Origin: Denitromonas ohlonensis
Lineage (GTDB): Bacteria; Pseudomonadota; Gammaproteobacteria; Burkholderiales; Rhodocyclaceae
DNA: 64,000 nt
Reading direction: 5' to 3'
Assembly (NCBI RefSeq): GCF_007625205.1
Contig: NZ_VMNI01000002.1
Span: forward strand, 248,001-312,000
Positions within the stretch are counted from its first letter, which is position 1, and every line of letters starts with the position of its first letter. Shown in pieces: positions 18,910-25,442 of this stretch. Position numbers and translations under genes: made by a program. The notes beneath the pieces were generated by a model that did not search any database, was not told where the DNA came from, and was given only the letters and a program-made list of their open reading frames with translations.

Positions 18910-19107
18910 ATGATTAAGACAGGCGAAGCACTGACACTCGACAAGAACGAAGCGTACCAACTGCGCGAGCTACTGGACTCGCTGACCGACTTTTCCAAAG
19001 GTCTAGCGATTGCCGAGACTGCCGTACCCGACATTCGGGAAGCGGTCTGGGGCTTGCAGAAGAAGCTAAAACGCGCCGATGCAGCGTCGGGCATGGGGAA
19101 GCTGTAG
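18910..19107 (+). CDS. Small hypothetical protein of element 2
   Basis: A 65-residue soluble protein, helical (ALTLDKNEAYQLRELLDSL, then a Lys-rich tail QKKLKRADAASG). No recognised family. The start has GGAGA eight nt upstream. It sits between the candidate origin and a bidirectional hairpin, as the last plus-strand gene of the replication block. Confidence 0.62.
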   Translation: MIKTGEALTLDKNEAYQLRELLDSLTDFSKGLAIAETAVPDIREAVWGLQKKLKRADAASGMGKL

Positions 19108-19155
19108 CCGCTGTAGCAGGTGTAGCCAATACCCATGCACCGGCCAGCAAAAACA

Positions 19156-19176
19156 AAGCGCCCTTGTCGGGCGCTT
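19156..19176. terminator. Bidirectional hairpin terminator
   Basis: An 8-bp perfect stem AAGCGCCC/GGGCGCTT (19156-19163 and 19169-19176) with loop TTGTC. On the minus strand it is followed by TTGTTTTT, so it best terminates the convergent minus-strand gene at 19201-19602. Confidence 0.75.
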
Positions 19177-19200
19177 GTCGTGATGCTTTTGTCATGTACG

Positions 19201-19602
19201 TCAGTTCGGGGCGGTCGTTCTACTGATGCCCAAGAACTTACGGCGAGCGTAATACTCACAGCTCACATTGTTTTCGTTCCAGCCGTGGGCAGGTGCAGCC
19301 GCCTTCGCTTCCTTGAGGGTAGCGGCAGGGTTCGCGTCCAGCCATGCCCACACAGCAGCGCACGCCCCGCCAACCTTCGGACGCTTGACCCCGTTGCGTT
19401 CCTCCTGCTCGACCTTCGGCACCTTGCTTGCTGTGGTCACCTTCTCCGGCTTCACAGGTGCCGCGCTCTCCTTCCAGCCGAAGCGCACCTCGTCGCCATC
19501 CTTATGAACCGTGATTGCAACCCGTTCGGTCGGTATGCCAGCAGCGACACCAGCGCGACGGGCATTCACTCGCTTGGTGTAGGTCGTTGTCGATTGCTTC
19601 AT
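19201..19602 (-). CDS. Hypothetical protein of element 2, possible regulator
   Basis: A 133-residue basic protein, the only minus-strand gene of element 2. The N-terminal part (about 1-55) has TYTKRVNARRAGVAAGIPTER. A Lys/Pro-rich linker leads to a C-terminal domain (about 85-133) with VWAWLDANPAATLKEAKAAA and ARRKFLGIS, which resembles a small HTH. AGGAGAA precedes the chosen ATG at 19602; an upstream in-frame extension lacks a ribosome site. Transcribed away from the RHH-like gene across a shared region of about 370 bp, the layout of a lysogeny-type switch. No family recognised. Confidence 0.68.
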   Translation of the reverse strand: MKQSTTTYTKRVNARRAGVAAGIPTERVAITVHKDGDEVRFGWKESAAPVKPEKVTTASKVPKVEQEERNGVKRPKVGGACAAVWAWLDANPAATLKEAKAAAPAHGWNENNVSCEYYARRKFLGISRTTAPN

Positions 19603-19978
19603 GTCGTTCTCCTGTGTGTTGTTGATGACAACGCAATTACAGGATGCATCTCCGAGAAGCGGCAAGCGATTAGTCATGCAGTCAGCGGCTAAACATGGAA
19701 CAGCAAATACCTAGTTTGACGTTCGCGGCTTGTAAGCGATTGGAATTGTTCCGCTTTGTCGTCGGTCGTCGCGCCCCGTTTAACGTATGTGCAGCATTGG
19801 CCCGAAATTGGGTCGTGCGAACGGTCAGCAAGCGCACCAGCAAAGCCGACACAAAACCACTACCGCTAGTAGGTTTGACGGAAGAATGCCCTAGATGTAG
19901 TGGCTTTCATCAAGCTATTACCGGTAATTTGCCATAAGCTGCACTCACTACAACACACCAGCCGAGAAGAGGCCAGTT
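19603..19978. other. Divergent intergenic region, element 2
   Basis: About 375 bp between two divergent genes, so it should hold both promoters. An 80-codon frame (19695-19937, with one CPRC pair) lacks a convincing ribosome site and was not accepted as a gene. No clear operator dyad was recognised. Confidence 0.4.
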
Positions 19979-20401
19979 TTGCCAACCGACAACGCCAGGA
20001 ACCAGCAAGCATTCCGCGACCGACTGAAACAGGACGGCGGCGCTCGCGTGGAACTCACTTTGAACAAAGACCTTCTCCAAGCGGTGGAGCAGGTCAGACA
20101 GAGTCTTGGGGCGGGATACACCCGCCAAGACGCATTAACCCACCTTCTCAACCAAGGAGCATCAACCGTGAAGACCAATCAGTACCGCGAAGACCAAACC
20201 AGCGGGCAACCGTCCCGCCCGTCTCAGATGACAGTAGCCGAGCATCAGGAACTTGAGAAATTCAAGGAATCCCTGCCTCAAGCTGCTCTCGCCACGCAAC
20301 AAGTCCAGCAAGCGCACGCCTTCAATGGCGGCGACGATGGCGCTCGACGCAAAGCTGCATTCGAGGCGCAACTCAACGCCAGCAACCAGCATCGCAAGTA
20401 A
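19979..20401 (+). CDS. Ribbon-helix-helix-like protein of element 2
   Basis: A 140-residue protein. Residues about 20-58 (RVELTLNKDLLQAVEQVRQSL, then YTRQDALTHLLNQGA) fit a ribbon-helix-helix DNA-binding fold: a strand followed by two helices. The remainder is polar and probably disordered. A role as repressor or as a relaxosome-type accessory factor is possible. The start is TTG at 19979, preceded by AGAGG; no in-frame ATG gives the full RHH domain. It opens the second plus-strand block of the element, with the next gene 24 nt downstream. Confidence 0.62.
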   Translation: MPTDNARNQQAFRDRLKQDGGARVELTLNKDLLQAVEQVRQSLGAGYTRQDALTHLLNQGASTVKTNQYREDQTSGQPSRPSQMTVAEHQELEKFKESLPQAALATQQVQQAHAFNGGDDGARRKAAFEAQLNASNQHRK

Positions 20402-20425
20402 ATCACCAACCACAAAGGAACTGAA

Positions 20426-20974
20426 ATGAACGCCCCTGAAACGAACAAACTCCGCGAAACCCTCGCTGACGTAATCGCCAAGCACAACGAAGCCAGCGGC
20501 GAATACACCCTGCTGCACTCGCAATGGCACGAAGCCGCCGCCAAGGGCGAGGACGCGAAAGCCGACAAGCTGGAAATCGAAATTGAGAAGGCGCGACGCT
20601 TAATGCTCCGCCTTGAACTGCGCCGCGCTGCACTTGAGGCGGACATTGGAAGTGCCGAAGCAGTTGAAGCAGCCGCCCGCGCTGCGAAGCTCAAGGCGAC
20701 CGCTGACAGCATCCTCGCAAGAGCTGGCAAGCGCATTGCTGACATTGAACCGCTGTGCGGCACGCTTGCAGAACTGGTGCGGGCGCTGGAAGCAGACTTC
20801 CGTGATTGGAAGGAAGCACGCTACTTCGCGCAGCAGTCCGGCGCGACCCCGGAAGGCTTCGCCACGCAAGAGAACGATGCTCGCGTCAGCCGCATTGTTG
20901 AATCGCTTGGCATGTCCAAGAACCGTGTTGGCAGCGTAGCGAAGGAACTGAGCCGCGTTTCCGTGTTTATGTAA
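20426..20974 (+). CDS. Coiled-coil protein of element 2
   Basis: A 182-residue, Ala/Glu/Lys-rich protein, helical with heptads over about 25-130 (KADKLEIEIEKARRLMLRLE, for example) and a C-terminal segment VSRIVESLGMSKNRVGSVAKEL that could be an HTH. No membrane segment. AAAGGAA precedes the ATG. Function unknown. It parallels the coiled-coil gene of element 1 (11734-12363) in composition and gene position, without obvious sequence identity. Confidence 0.73.
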   Translation: MNAPETNKLRETLADVIAKHNEASGEYTLLHSQWHEAAAKGEDAKADKLEIEIEKARRLMLRLELRRAALEADIGSAEAVEAAARAAKLKATADSILARAGKRIADIEPLCGTLAELVRALEADFRDWKEARYFAQQSGATPEGFATQENDARVSRIVESLGMSKNRVGSVAKELSRVSVFM

Positions 20975-21048
20975 TTCGCATCATCAGGCGTAACCAATGT
21001 GGTCAATGACCGCATTCAGTGCCTCTCAAACAACACCGAGAGGACAGC

Positions 21049-21816
21049 ATGAAAACAGGACGCGGCCCGAAGGCCATCACCTCATCCACCAGCATTAAGC
21101 AGGCCGAACGACGCGCCGAAGTTTTGAGGTTGAGACTCGACGGCCACACCCTTCAAGCGATTGGCGACCGCCTCGGTATTCGCGCTGACAGCGTGCATGA
21201 CATCATCACGCGATCACTGCGCGACATGACGAAGGAACCTGCGGAACAGCTTCTTGATCTGGAACTAGCCCGCCTCGATTCGCTGTATGCGGAGGCAATG
21301 AACGTCCTTCGCAGTTTCACGCCCTTGCTTCACAACGGCAAGATCGTTCAAATCCCCGTCATCGACCGCAACGGGGAAGTCGTTAAAGACCCCGATACCG
21401 GACTGCCGCGCACCTGCATTGCAGAGGACAAAGCGGCTCGCCTCGCCTCGATAGCGGCGGCAGTGCGTGTCATGGAGCGGCGAGCCAAGCTCACTGGCCT
21501 AGACGCCCCAAGCCGCTTCCAGCAGGACGTGACCCTTACCACCGACGAGAAAAAGCCCTACGACCTGAGCAGGCTGGACATGGACGAGGTTCAGCTTCTG
21601 GACTATCTGATGCGTAAGGCGGAAGACCCGAACGCAACACCAGCAGCGAGAAGGAACCTCAACGCGAAATGGGGCGAGCGCAGCGAGTGCCCGGAAGAAC
21701 TGACCCCGGACGAAATGGCTACCGTGAAAGAGGTGTTCCGCAAGCTGGGCGTGAAGTACCTCGTAATTGACACGGTGAATGGTTGGCGTGTCCCGCCCGC
21801 ACTGCCCAACACATAA
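21049..21816 (+). CDS. HTH protein, possible small-terminase-like factor of element 2
   Basis: A 255-residue protein. An N-terminal sigma-region-4-like HTH (about 15-65: AERRAEVLRLRLDGHTLQAI, then GDRLGIRADSVHDIITRSL) is followed by a helical central domain (about 70-160) and a polar C-terminus. An N-terminal HTH plus a helical oligomerisation region is the layout of phage small terminase subunits and of similar satellite packaging proteins, but no diagnostic motif separates it from a transcription factor. GAGAGGA supports the ATG at 21049; an in-frame upstream start at 21019 lacks one. Confidence 0.65.
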   Translation: MKTGRGPKAITSSTSIKQAERRAEVLRLRLDGHTLQAIGDRLGIRADSVHDIITRSLRDMTKEPAEQLLDLELARLDSLYAEAMNVLRSFTPLLHNGKIVQIPVIDRNGEVVKDPDTGLPRTCIAEDKAARLASIAAAVRVMERRAKLTGLDAPSRFQQDVTLTTDEKKPYDLSRLDMDEVQLLDYLMRKAEDPNATPAARRNLNAKWGERSECPEELTPDEMATVKEVFRKLGVKYLVIDTVNGWRVPPALPNT

Positions 21817-21830
21817 AAGGAGAACGAACA

Positions 21831-22334
21831 ATGATTTCCAACCACACCGACGACGCGCATAACATCGTCGTTCATTACGACACCGAGGCGACGGAACCCG
21901 CTACGCGGTTCATTGTCTGGGTAGAGGGTAACGACAGGCATGTGGTCGCTGAAGATGGCGAGTTGCCTGCCTCAACGTGGGCGCGGGTATTGGAGCAGGT
22001 GCAAGACATGCGCCGCAGCCTTGCCGAGGCAGAGCAGCGCGACCCGGCATGGAAGAACCCCGCATTCATTCGAGGCAACCCACACCGGCAAGCCCACGTC
22101 TATGCAGGCATTGAACCGACGCGGGAACAGGTCGCCGCTCACATGCGGAAATGGATTATCTGGTCACTCTGGCAGCTTTCCAACCCGTACCGAAACGACA
22201 ATGCAATGGAACGCATTGCCGCCCTTGGTGCGCTTGCTGAACTGTACGGGCTGCACCAGCCACAGACGGTCTATTTCACGGTGCCCACGCTGGAACAACT
22301 GAACGCCGAAATCGCACGACGCGAGGCGCTGTAA
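21831..22334 (+). CDS. Hypothetical protein of element 2
   Basis: A 167-residue soluble acidic protein with no recognised domain (VHYDTEATEPATRFIVWVEG at the start, MRKWIIWSLWQLSNPYRND in the middle). AAGGAG lies 8-12 nt before the ATG. Its stop codon shares one base with the start of the Zn-ribbon gene, so the two are coupled. Position after the HTH gene suggests a common transcript. Confidence 0.68.
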   Translation: MISNHTDDAHNIVVHYDTEATEPATRFIVWVEGNDRHVVAEDGELPASTWARVLEQVQDMRRSLAEAEQRDPAWKNPAFIRGNPHRQAHVYAGIEPTREQVAAHMRKWIIWSLWQLSNPYRNDNAMERIAALGALAELYGLHQPQTVYFTVPTLEQLNAEIARREAL

Positions 22335-22552
22335 TGAGCGAGGGGCGCGACATTATCGAACCGGCGAAATGGCCGCAGCGCAACGACAAGCGGGTGCCGG
22401 TTCTGGATATGAACTTTGACCCGCCCCGCGTCGTGCGATATGTCGGCTGGCGTCCTTGCACCTGCTGTGGCCGTAAGTTCTTCAGCCGTGACGTTGCAGG
22501 TGTTCGCATGTGCCTACCCTGCAAAGACGGCACGCGGCGCGAAAGCTGGTAA
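22334..22552 (+). CDS. Zinc-ribbon microprotein of element 2
   Basis: A 72-residue protein whose C-terminal half has two cysteine pairs, CTCCGRKFF and MCLPC, about 20 residues apart, the pattern of a small zinc ribbon. The N-terminal half is polar (PAKWPQRNDKRVPVLDMNFD). It may contact nucleic acid or a host protein; the role is unknown. It overlaps the previous stop by one base and is followed by a hairpin terminator, so it is the last protein gene of element 2. Confidence 0.72.
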   Translation: MSEGRDIIEPAKWPQRNDKRVPVLDMNFDPPRVVRYVGWRPCTCCGRKFFSRDVAGVRMCLPCKDGTRRESW

Positions 22553-22660
22553 CACCCGATAACCACAAACACCACTCAGGCCGAGGCATAGCGGTGAGTT
22601 CCTCGTAAAACAAACCTCCGCAGTTCGTAGGGCATCTCCTCCTTGCTTGATGCGAACACT

Positions 22661-22700
22661 CAAGCCCGCCCTAGTCGCATGACTTCGGCGGGTTTGTTTT
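22661..22700 (+). terminator. Terminator at the end of the element 2 operon
   Basis: Stem CAAGCCCGCC/GGCGGGTTTG (22661-22670 and 22687-22696, one G-U pair) is followed by TTTT. Confidence 0.72.
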
Positions 22701-23139
22701 GAGCAGATTAATCATCCGGCAGCAACACGGCTAAATCGTCGCGTAAGCCGCTTTGAACATCATCAAGGCAAGTGTATTGAGGATTAGTCGAACGTCGCCT
22801 ATACGAACTGTCGATTCTGGGCGGCGTAGCGGGCGGCACAGCCAACGATCACCGCAAGGGTGCCGCACTGGTATTGGCTCGGGTACTGCGCGGCCTGTAG
22901 CGGCGCTGTGTGCCGGGTAGTCGCGGGGCTGCAACGCTGGCCGGTGCTGGTGTTGCGGGAGGGTGCGCCGTGCTGGCAAGCCTCACGCAGCTTTACCGGC
23001 ATTGTTAAACATGTGTTAAACGAGCCGTTTTGTTCTCGACGCTGATTAGCACCGAATTTGCCCTTGCATGTGGTCAGTTGCAGCGACTTTCTTACTGATC
23101 TTGCATAACGCTGAAAGTGCGCTAAGTTGTTGTATTTAT
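22701..23139. other. Noncoding right end of element 2
   Basis: About 440 bp without a supported gene; the short frames here have no ribosome sites and unusual composition. It includes the right copy of the subterminal repeat (23004-23020) and leads into the tRNA-Ser. Probably the attachment-site arm region. Confidence 0.5.
23004..23020. repeat. Subterminal repeat of element 2, right copy
   Basis: GTTAAACATGTGTTAAA, direct repeat of 15057-15073 with two mismatches. Confidence 0.6.
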
Positions 23140-23227
23140 TGGCGGAAGCTCAGGGATTCGAACCCTGGATACCTTGCGGTATGCTGGTTTTCAAGACCAG
23201 TGCAATCGACCACTCTGCCAAGCTTCC
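23140..23227 (-). tRNA. serT: Complete tRNA-Ser(UGA) carried by element 2
   Basis: 88 nt with encoded CCA. The acceptor stem GGAAGCT/AGCTTCC is perfect and the loop CTTGAAA gives anticodon UGA. A long variable arm (GCATACC-GCAA-GGTATCC region) and a T arm GGTTCGAATCC are present, as in serine tRNAs. It differs from the reconstructed host gene by a compensated anticodon-stem pair (C-G changed to U-A) and one base in the variable-arm loop. It lies 20 bp from the element's right recombination core and has no room for its own promoter, so it is probably read from the host tRNA promoter at 23329-23357. Confidence 0.97.
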
Positions 23228-23247
23228 TAAACCTTACCTACAACAAA

Positions 23248-23286
23248 TTTCAAGACCGGTGCAATCGACCACTCTGCCAAGCTTCC
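23248..23286 (-). pseudogene. 5' half of the disrupted host tRNA-Ser(UGA)
   Basis: On the minus strand this is the acceptor 5' strand GGAAGCT, D arm, anticodon-stem strand ACCGGT and the loop CTTGAAA, where it stops. It is identical to the same part of the complete tRNA at 23189-23227 except for one base in the anticodon stem. That base pairs correctly with the 3' half at 14890-14945, not with the nearby complete copy. Confidence 0.88.
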
Positions 23287-23328
23287 GTTTGGTCCGCGCT
23301 CGCCGGTTTCGCGAGCTGGCGCGGCCGG

Positions 23329-23357
23329 AGTATAGCCGATTGCGCCGCGTCCGTCAG
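23329..23357 (-). promoter_or_regulatory. Sigma-70 promoter of the tRNA-Ser locus
   Basis: Minus strand: CTGACG (23352-23357), a 17-bp spacer and TATACT (23329-23334). The start point would be near 23322, about 36 nt before the host tRNA 5' half. The -35 overlaps the stop codon of rlmD. Confidence 0.7.
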
Positions 23358-24655
23358 TCGCGCTCGAAGAGCGCAATCGATTCCACATGCGAGGTCTGCG
23401 GGAACATATTGGCAATGCCCGCGCCGATGAGTCGATAACCCTTTTCATAGGTCAGCACCGCCGCATCGCGCGCGAGCGAGGCCGGATTGCAGGACACGTA
23501 GACGATCCGGCGCGGCGCGTCTTCGCCCAGGGCGCTGACCACCGCATGGGCGCCGTCGCGCGGGGGATCGATCAGCAGTTTGTCGAGTTTTCCAAAGGCG
23601 GCCATGCTGTCTTCGGTGGCTTCGAACAGGTTGGCCGCATAGAACTCGGTGCGCTCCGCGAGGCCGTTGGCGCGTGCGTTTTCGGCGGCACGGGCGACCA
23701 AGGCATCGCTGCCCTCGACCCCAATGACGGTAGCCCCGGAGCGCGCGATCGGCAGGCTGAAATTGCCCAGGCCACAGAACAGGTCGGCAATGCGCTCGCC
23801 GGGTTGCGGGTCGAGCAGTTGCATCGCTCGACGCATGAGCACCCGGTTGATCGGGATATTCACCTGCGTAAAGTCATTGGGCCGGAAGTTCATCGTCACA
23901 TCGAACTCAGGCATGCTGTAGGTCAAGGCCGGCGCCGCTTCCGGGTGCACGCAATACGCCGTTGCCGGGCCGGCAGGCTGCAGCCAGACCTGCACTGCGT
24001 TCGCCTCGGCGAACGCCCGCAACTGGGCCAGATCGTCGTCGCTCAATTCAACCAGATTGCGAAACACGAGAACGGTTTCTGTGTCACCCACGGCGATCTC
24101 GATCTGCGGCACACGATCGGGCACGGACAATCCGGCAATCACGCGACGCATCTGCGGCAGCATGTCCGAGATATGCGGCGGCAGAATCTGACACGAACTC
24201 ATGTCGGCGATATAGCTGCTGCGCTTTTCATGAAAGCCCACCAGCACGCCACCCTTTGAGGGGACATGCCGCACCCCGATGCGGGCGCGATAGCGGTAAC
24301 CCCAGGGCGCGCCAACAACCGTCGGGTAGATGATGGCGGGTTTGAGTCGGGCAATGTGCCAGAACGCATCTTCGAGCACGCGCTGCTTTGCCGCGGCTTG
24401 CGCGTTGGAGTCGAAATGCTGCATCGAGCAGCCACCGCACTTGTCGAAGAAGGCGCATTTCGGCGTGACCCGCTGCGCACTGGCACGAATGATCCTGGTG
24501 ATCTCGGCTTGCTCAAAGGTCTTTTTCTTCCGGACGACCGAATACTCGACCTCTTCGCCGGGCAGTGCGCCATCGACAAACACCGCCTTCCCTTCGGCAG
24601 AGCGAGTCACACCCCGACCTTCGTGGTCGAGCGATTGGATGATGGCAATGGGCAT
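23354..24655 (-). CDS. rlmD: 23S rRNA (uracil-1939-C5)-methyltransferase RlmD
   Basis: A 433-residue SAM-dependent RNA methyltransferase acting on U1939 of 23S rRNA. An N-terminal TRAM domain (about 1-58, DHEGRGVTRSAEGKAVFVDG) is followed by the 4Fe-4S cysteines CAFFDKCGGC plus a later Cys in SSCQIL. The C-terminal methyltransferase domain has IADLFCGLGNFSLPIA for SAM, LLIDPPRDG and the catalytic Cys in YVSCNPASLARD. Length is normal. It is the first host gene after the elements; its 3' end contains the -35 of the tRNA promoter. No sign of disruption. Confidence 0.94.
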   Translation of the reverse strand: MPIAIIQSLDHEGRGVTRSAEGKAVFVDGALPGEEVEYSVVRKKKTFEQAEITRIIRASAQRVTPKCAFFDKCGGCSMQHFDSNAQAAAKQRVLEDAFWHIARLKPAIIYPTVVGAPWGYRYRARIGVRHVPSKGGVLVGFHEKRSSYIADMSSCQILPPHISDMLPQMRRVIAGLSVPDRVPQIEIAVGDTETVLVFRNLVELSDDDLAQLRAFAEANAVQVWLQPAGPATAYCVHPEAAPALTYSMPEFDVTMNFRPNDFTQVNIPINRVLMRRAMQLLDPQPGERIADLFCGLGNFSLPIARSGATVIGVEGSDALVARAAENARANGLAERTEFYAANLFEATEDSMAAFGKLDKLLIDPPRDGAHAVVSALGEDAPRRIVYVSCNPASLARDAAVLTYEKGYRLIGAGIANMFPQTSHVESIALFERD

Positions 24656-24886
24656 GTTCGGCTGATCGTAAAGAAAGGCGGTATTGTAACGACCCCTCAG
24701 ACGACATCAATCCTTCATCTCGCTACGACCTCGGCGAAGCGAAGGGGCGCCAAGCACCGAATCACGAAACACTTCGACACAACGCACAATCTGAAACAAT
24801 TTAGACATCCCGCCAAAATCCCTACAACCGCAGTGCAACTAGCGTTTGAGGCCGTTAAATGATGTTGCGGCACAGCAACAAAACAC

Positions 24887-24914
24887 TTGTATGCGATCAT
24901 CCGCGTGCTAGTAT
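24887..24914 (+). promoter_or_regulatory. Putative sigma-70 promoter of the lipoprotein gene
   Basis: TTGTAT, a 16-bp spacer and TAGTAT, about 72 nt before the ATG at 24986. The 330-bp region 24656-24985 separates it from the divergent rlmD gene and contains no other gene. The start of this region is AT-richer than the surroundings. Confidence 0.5.
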
Positions 24915-24985
24915 TTTCAGCGAGTTCTGCAAAACGCAGGATCAACATCAACGCAATACCCAACCCAAGAAAGAGGTCCTCGAAC

Positions 24986-25390
24986 ATGAAAAATTCTCTC
25001 CTCGTCGCCGCCCTTGTCGCTCTCGCCGTGTCCGCTTGCGGCCAAAAAGAAGAGCCGGCTGCACCGGTCGCTGCGCCGGCTGTTGAAGCCCCCGCCGCCG
25101 CTCCGGTCACCGAAGCCCCCGCTGAGGCCGCCAAGGAGATGAGCGCCGCTGACGCCGCCAAGGACAGCGCCGCTGCTGCCGCAGACTCCGCCAAGGATGC
25201 TGCTGGTCACGCCATGGAAGCCGCCAAGGAAGGCGCAACCGCTGCGGTGGAAGCCACGGGCGACGCCGCTGCTGCCGCCAAGGACGCCGCCGGCAATGCC
25301 GTTGAAGCTGCGAAAGAAGCCGCTGGCAACGCCGTTGAAGCTGCCAAGGACGCCGCAGCCGATGCCAAGCCGGAAATGCCCAAGCAGTAA
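24986..25390 (+). CDS. Ala-rich amphipathic-repeat lipoprotein
   Basis: A 134-residue lipoprotein. Signal and lipobox LVALAVSACGQ put the lipidated Cys near residue 19. A Pro/Ala/Glu linker (about 24-48) follows. The rest is a run of amphipathic 11-residue units such as AGNAVEAAKEA and AGNAVEAAKDA, resembling LEA-like or apolipoprotein-like repeats. It is probably periplasmic and membrane-anchored, with a stress or envelope-stabilising role by analogy only. AGAGG lies 12 nt before the ATG. A strong terminator follows, so it is a single-gene unit, and its simple, highly expressed look suggests abundance. Confidence 0.85.
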   Translation: MKNSLLVAALVALAVSACGQKEEPAAPVAAPAVEAPAAAPVTEAPAEAAKEMSAADAAKDSAAAAADSAKDAAGHAMEAAKEGATAAVEATGDAAAAAKDAAGNAVEAAKEAAGNAVEAAKDAAADAKPEMPKQ

Positions 25391-25410
25391 GCGCTTTATC
25401 TGCCGCAATC

Positions 25411-25438
25411 AAAAAACCTCGCTTCGGCGGGGTTTTTT
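25411..25438. terminator. Bidirectional terminator between lipoprotein and MBL genes
   Basis: AAAAAACCTCGC-TTCG-GCGGGGTTTTTT: a GC stem with a TTCG loop bounded by A6 and T6, functional in both directions between convergent genes. Confidence 0.92.
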
Positions 25439-25442
25439 GTTT

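Larger units (their letters stand above)
14939..23254. mobile_element. Integrative element 2 inserted in the tRNA-Ser anticodon loop
   Basis: About 8.31 kb bounded by the 7-bp core TTTCAAG (14939-14945 and 23248-23254), which is the complement of the anticodon loop CTTGAAA. The flanking host halves pair as an anticodon stem, and the inferred element site has CAAA/TTTG arms around the same core. The integrase gene lies near the left end. A 17-bp repeat (GTTAAACATNNGTTAAA) lies inside both ends. The element carries a complete tRNA-Ser(UGA) 20 bp from its right core. Other genes: excisionase-like HTH, DUF3987 protein, RHH-like protein, coiled coil, HTH/terminase-like protein, Zn-ribbon microprotein. 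No structural phage genes were seen. Confidence 0.87.

Noticed and set aside
19695-19937. 80-codon frame in the divergent region of element 2
   Set aside because: No ribosome site, composition unlike neighbours, and it sits where both divergent promoters are needed. One CPRC pair is not enough to accept it.
22731-22979. Short frames at the right end of element 2
   Set aside because: No ribosome sites, Cys/Trp/Arg-rich nonsense-like content, and the region fits attachment-site DNA better.
23228-23286. Sequence duplication or assembly error next to the tRNA
   Set aside because: The base that differs in the 5' half pairs properly with the distant 3' half and not with the adjacent tRNA, and the junctions share an exact 7-bp core. 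A simple local duplication would not explain this.
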